From assembly GCA_002416125.1 (NCBI GenBank), contig DIBU01000010.1:89145-153144 (forward strand): DNA of 64,000 bases, in the 5' to 3' direction. Below are positions 61,621 to 64,000 of the stretch, one piece after another. A model generated the notes under the pieces. That model saw nothing but the letters and a program-made list of their open reading frames with translations, had not been told where the DNA came from and made no database searches. Source of the DNA: Halieaceae bacterium UBA5044. GTDB lineage: Bacteria; Pseudomonadota; Gammaproteobacteria; Pseudomonadales; Halieaceae. The position numbers and the translations under genes are program-made. Numbering within the stretch: the first letter of the stretch is position 1; every line of letters begins with the position of its first letter.

Positions 61621-63135
61621 ATGGCATTCTCCGAAGCCAACTACTACCGTGAGTTCAAGCGAGTTCGAAACCGTTTTCGTCGGCACGCTCCGGTAGACCT
61701 AGTACTTCGAGCGATTCGATACGCCAATGGTGGCGAAAATAAATTAGAAAACTGCCGACGTGCCCCGTGGCTGATGATGCTCATGATCAAGTGGGTACTG
61801 ACGGACGAAAATTTCGGGCATTGTGGACGTCCGAATGCAACAAACCAGCAAACGGACACGTTGTTCCAGGAGGCCTATGAGCTTTCCCGGTGGACGCGAA
61901 TGCCCAATGAATATGAAAACCTTCACCTATTTATGCGGTCTGTTGCACATCAGCAGTTCATGTTCCAGAAGGACTTTTCATATGCCGACTTCGCTCGGCA
62001 GTTTGTGCTGTTCGCTGATCTGGACGATGGGCACCGGCTTAGTCGAGCTTTTTCTGATGCATACGGCCTGGAAATAGAGCAATTTCTGACTCTATCGCTC
62101 GGGCTTGTGGGCAAATATCTACGCGGAAATTTCGAACCCGTCAGGCAGCATTGGTTTTCTACTCTGGCAATTCCGGACGCTGCGCGGATTGTGCCTGTCT
62201 TTTTCAGCGCCCTCTCGGCAACGCCCGAACAGATGAGGGAATTCCTACTCGAAAACGGAACGAGGCAACGTGCGGCGGATGAATATGTCGAGCAGACCCC
62301 ACTTACGGCCAAGCCATTTCTCCAAGTTGGCGAAGAATATTGGCCAGTTCACGTCGCCGTGCTGTTTCGAGCGCTTGAACATTACGTATACGACCAATTG
62401 AGGGCAATAGACCCTGAGTGGTTTATGCAGTCCTTTGGAAAAATCTTTGAACGGTACGTACACGAAGTTTTGGCACCTATCCACGCTCGCATATACATCG
62501 AGGACGAGCTGAAGCGCCTGCGCACTACCCCTGGCAAGGTGGTGGACTTCCTAGCCGATGAGGAGGGCGCAAATATCTTCATCGATGCCAAAGGAGTTGC
62601 CGGCACGCACGAAGCTATGGTTACTCACGCGTCTAGAACCCTGCGTAACAGAACCAAAGCCGCTGCATTGAAGGCAGTGGTTCAAGCAAACGAACTTCTT
62701 GGCGCAATGGTTGCCGGCGAAATGGCTGAGGGCGGACCTCCGCTGAAGGACCGAAACATTCTATTGGTAGTCACCTACAAAGACCTGCACCTCGGCAACG
62801 GAACGACCTTCGAGAAGGCAGTGGCACCTGCTGACATCGCAGAGATATATCAGGGGCGGTCAGCCGCCTCATCCATCCCATTGGATAACATCTACTTTAT
62901 GGCAATCGATTCCTTTGAAGCGCTTTGCGGTGCCGTAATGTACGGTGAGCTGACTTTCTCGGATGCCATTGCCCAAGCACAGGCCGCAGATAGCGATGCT
63001 GCGACTAAAAAGTTTGACTTCCGCCAACATCTACAAGAAATGCAAGTAGCACAAAGGATTCCAGCGGTCGTTCGTGATCGGGTCGAGGAGGCCATGAACA
63101 GTTTGGCTGAGGGCTTAGGTGCAGATGTCAGCTAA
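61621..63135 (+). CDS. Cassette 6: candidate PD-(D/E)xK nuclease-like protein
   Basis: The 504-residue product has an alpha-rich N-terminal region (about 1-230) and then a nuclease-like core: FGKIFERYVHEVL with Glu277, GKVVDFLAD with Asp309, and IFIDAK with Asp322 and Lys324. This D-x12-D-x-K pattern after a Glu helix is the PD-(D/E)xK signature. A basic/helical C-terminal segment follows. It resembles single-gene defence or restriction-like proteins, but no named system is assigned. Its stop lies inside R'' of attC6. Confidence 0.7.
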   Translation: MAFSEANYYREFKRVRNRFRRHAPVDLVLRAIRYANGGENKLENCRRAPWLMMLMIKWVLTDENFGHCGRPNATNQQTDTLFQEAYELSRWTRMPNEYENLHLFMRSVAHQQFMFQKDFSYADFARQFVLFADLDDGHRLSRAFSDAYGLEIEQFLTLSLGLVGKYLRGNFEPVRQHWFSTLAIPDAARIVPVFFSALSATPEQMREFLLENGTRQRAADEYVEQTPLTAKPFLQVGEEYWPVHVAVLFRALEHYVYDQLRAIDPEWFMQSFGKIFERYVHEVLAPIHARIYIEDELKRLRTTPGKVVDFLADEEGANIFIDAKGVAGTHEAMVTHASRTLRNRTKAAALKAVVQANELLGAMVAGEMAEGGPPLKDRNILLVVTYKDLHLGNGTTFEKAVAPADIAEIYQGRSAASSIPLDNIYFMAIDSFEALCGAVMYGELTFSDAIAQAQAADSDAATKKFDFRQHLQEMQVAQRIPAVVRDRVEEAMNSLAEGLGADVS

Positions 63136-63228
63136 CAAATCGCTGCAGGTGACGTTTGACCCGCCACCCAGTTTTGCTATCGCAAAAACGGGCGTCGCCT
63201 CAAACGCACCTGATCTCAGGCGTTACAT
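63130..63228 (+). repeat. attC site of cassette 6
   Basis: R'' AGCTAAC at 63130-63136 and R' GTTACAT at 63222-63228, 99 bp, the longest of the array. GCAGGTGACGTTTGA and TCAAACGCACCTG, with TTTTGC/GCAAAA at the tip, form the stem. Confidence 0.85.
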
Positions 63229-63274
63229 GCCATTCTGACCTTCGTGCCAATCTATGAGGAAAGGAGGTTCTGAG

Positions 63275-63628
63275 ATGCCATATAGACCGATGCCAAGCTT
63301 GCGTCGCAATATTCGAGGAGTCATTTATCCACTTACTGAGGCCATTCGACGACTTTATGGCTGTCGTTCATCTGATGGAGCCTACCCCTTAGGTGCATTT
63401 TATCCAGTTAATGTTAGTACTTCCGTTTGGAGTGCTGCCGGAGGAATTTGGTATATACCAGAATCCGAATTCGACCTTAATGAAAGAAACCCGCGGGAAG
63501 AATCTGTCTTAGCATTTATGCAGAGCATTTTTACCGGAGAGCCAGTAGAGCTACCAAAGGGCGTTTTAGTCACTTGGGAAAACATTCCAGCATCGGCGGC
63601 GGGCTCCCTTCCGCCGGCTCAGGCATGA
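63275..63628 (+). CDS. Cassette 7: hypothetical protein
   Basis: This 117-residue product begins MPYRPMPSLRRNIRGVIYPL and contains WSAAGGIWYIPESEFD. No family is recognised. I chose the ATG at 63275, which has AAGGAGG at the right distance; the open frame runs seven codons further up. It lies inside a cassette with normal boundaries, so it is probably a real gene. Confidence 0.6.
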   Translation: MPYRPMPSLRRNIRGVIYPLTEAIRRLYGCRSSDGAYPLGAFYPVNVSTSVWSAAGGIWYIPESEFDLNERNPREESVLAFMQSIFTGEPVELPKGVLVTWENIPASAAGSLPPAQA

Positions 63629-63634
63629 GTGGGC

Positions 63635-63695
63635 ATGTAACAAGACAGGACTACGGACGCGCTAACAGCGCGCGCCGCAGCCTGCGGCGTTCGGC
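63635..63695 (+). repeat. attC site of cassette 7 (atypical)
   Basis: R'' ATGTAAC at 63635-63641 matches the R' GTTACAT that begins cassette 7. The right end is best placed at GTTCGGC (63689-63695), with GCCGCAG-C-CTGCGGC as hairpin. It is only about 61 bp, and GTTCGGC is less typical of the GTTRRRY form. The partner R'' of cassette 8 lies outside the window. Confidence 0.6.
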
Positions 63696-63710
63696 GTCAA
63701 GGAGGCCACG

Positions 63711-64000
63711 GTGAAGAAGGGGCTTTTTAAGGAAGGTGGACCTCTGGAGGTCAAGAACCTCGGCAATGACCAGTACCATCTGACAATTACGATTCCAAAG
63801 GACCGAGACGGCCGCATCGCTCGAGAATGTCCGAATAGCGAATGCTCGCCGGCCTACTTCAAGGTCACGCCGGGCACAGGGATTACCGGCGGACAAGATT
63901 CAGCCTTTTGCCCCTACTGTCGGCACGAGGCAGAGCCAAATGATTTCACTACGCAGGAACAGATTCGATACGCCAAGGACATGGCAATACGAGAAGCTCA
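63711..64000 (+). CDS. Cassette 8: zinc-ribbon protein, 3' end outside the window
   Basis: The frame from GTG at 63711 is open to the window end (96 full codons), with AAGGAGG six bases upstream. The product has a CPNSEC pair (at about residues 40-45) and a CPYCRHE pair (about 70-75), so two cysteine pairs could bind a metal. KVTPGTGITGG lies between. No function is known. Confidence 0.65.
   Translation, partial: MKKGLFKEGGPLEVKNLGNDQYHLTITIPKDRDGRIARECPNSECSPAYFKVTPGTGITGGQDSAFCPYCRHEAEPNDFTTQEQIRYAKDMAIREA

Overview
This window is a stretch of GC-rich gammaproteobacterial chromosome of about 57 kb that runs into the start of a chromosomal integron with an AT-richer cassette array (about 58.2-64 kb). 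The tRNA-fMet-rimP-nusA-infB-rbfA-truB-rpsO-pnp order, the cbrA-cbrB-pcnB-folK-panB-panC block, gluQ-dksA, and the abundance of TonB receptors, a cytochrome P450 and a BCCT transporter fit a marine heterotroph near the Pseudomonadales/Cellvibrionales, probably the Halieaceae (OM60/NOR5) group. The family assignment is inference from gene content; no rRNA gene is present.

Layout. 1-8.8 kb: initiator tRNA end and the translation/RNA-metabolism operon. 8.9-10.3 kb: a GntP-type permease. 10.4-14.8 kb: panC, panB, deoxynucleoside kinase, folK, pcnB (minus strand). 14.8-15.2 kb: a non-coding gap that I read as a CrcZ-like sRNA gene, with CA-rich Hfq/Crc-type motifs, a sigma-54 promoter and an upstream CbrB-type dyad. 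15.2-19.9 kb: cbrB, cbrA and a 58-codon cbrX-like gene. 19.9-24.2 kb: gluQ, dksA, an aminotransferase, sfsA, an M15 peptidase. 24.3-27.7 kb: ppa, PPi-type phosphofructokinase, mpl. 27.7-33.3 kb: MMPL exporter, cysteine-cluster protein, Lon-N-like protein, TPR protein, and an M56 protease/BlaI pair. 33.4-46.1 kb: three TonB receptors, a TPR-sulfotransferase, a BCCT transporter and a 2OG-Fe(II) oxygenase. 46.1-54.1 kb: rnt, pyrC, argG, an MscS-type channel, P450, a DODA-type dioxygenase, DUF924.

54.1-64 kb: the error-prone polymerase gene dnaE2 lies 3 nt downstream of an integron integrase gene on the minus strand. A perfect LexA-type box stands in front of the pair, so cassette recombination and error-prone synthesis appear to be one SOS transcription unit. 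On the other side of the integrase gene is an attI region followed by seven cassettes and the start of an eighth, all on the plus strand. The start of each complete cassette pairs with the R'' box at its own end. Cassette products include a DUF4019-like secreted protein, two zinc-ribbon proteins, a small membrane protein, unknown proteins, and a 504-residue protein with a PD-(D/E)xK-like nuclease signature that is a candidate defence gene.

The two points most worth pursuing are the intI-dnaE2 operon with its array, and the CbrAB/CrcZ-like catabolite-control module outside the genus where it is best known.
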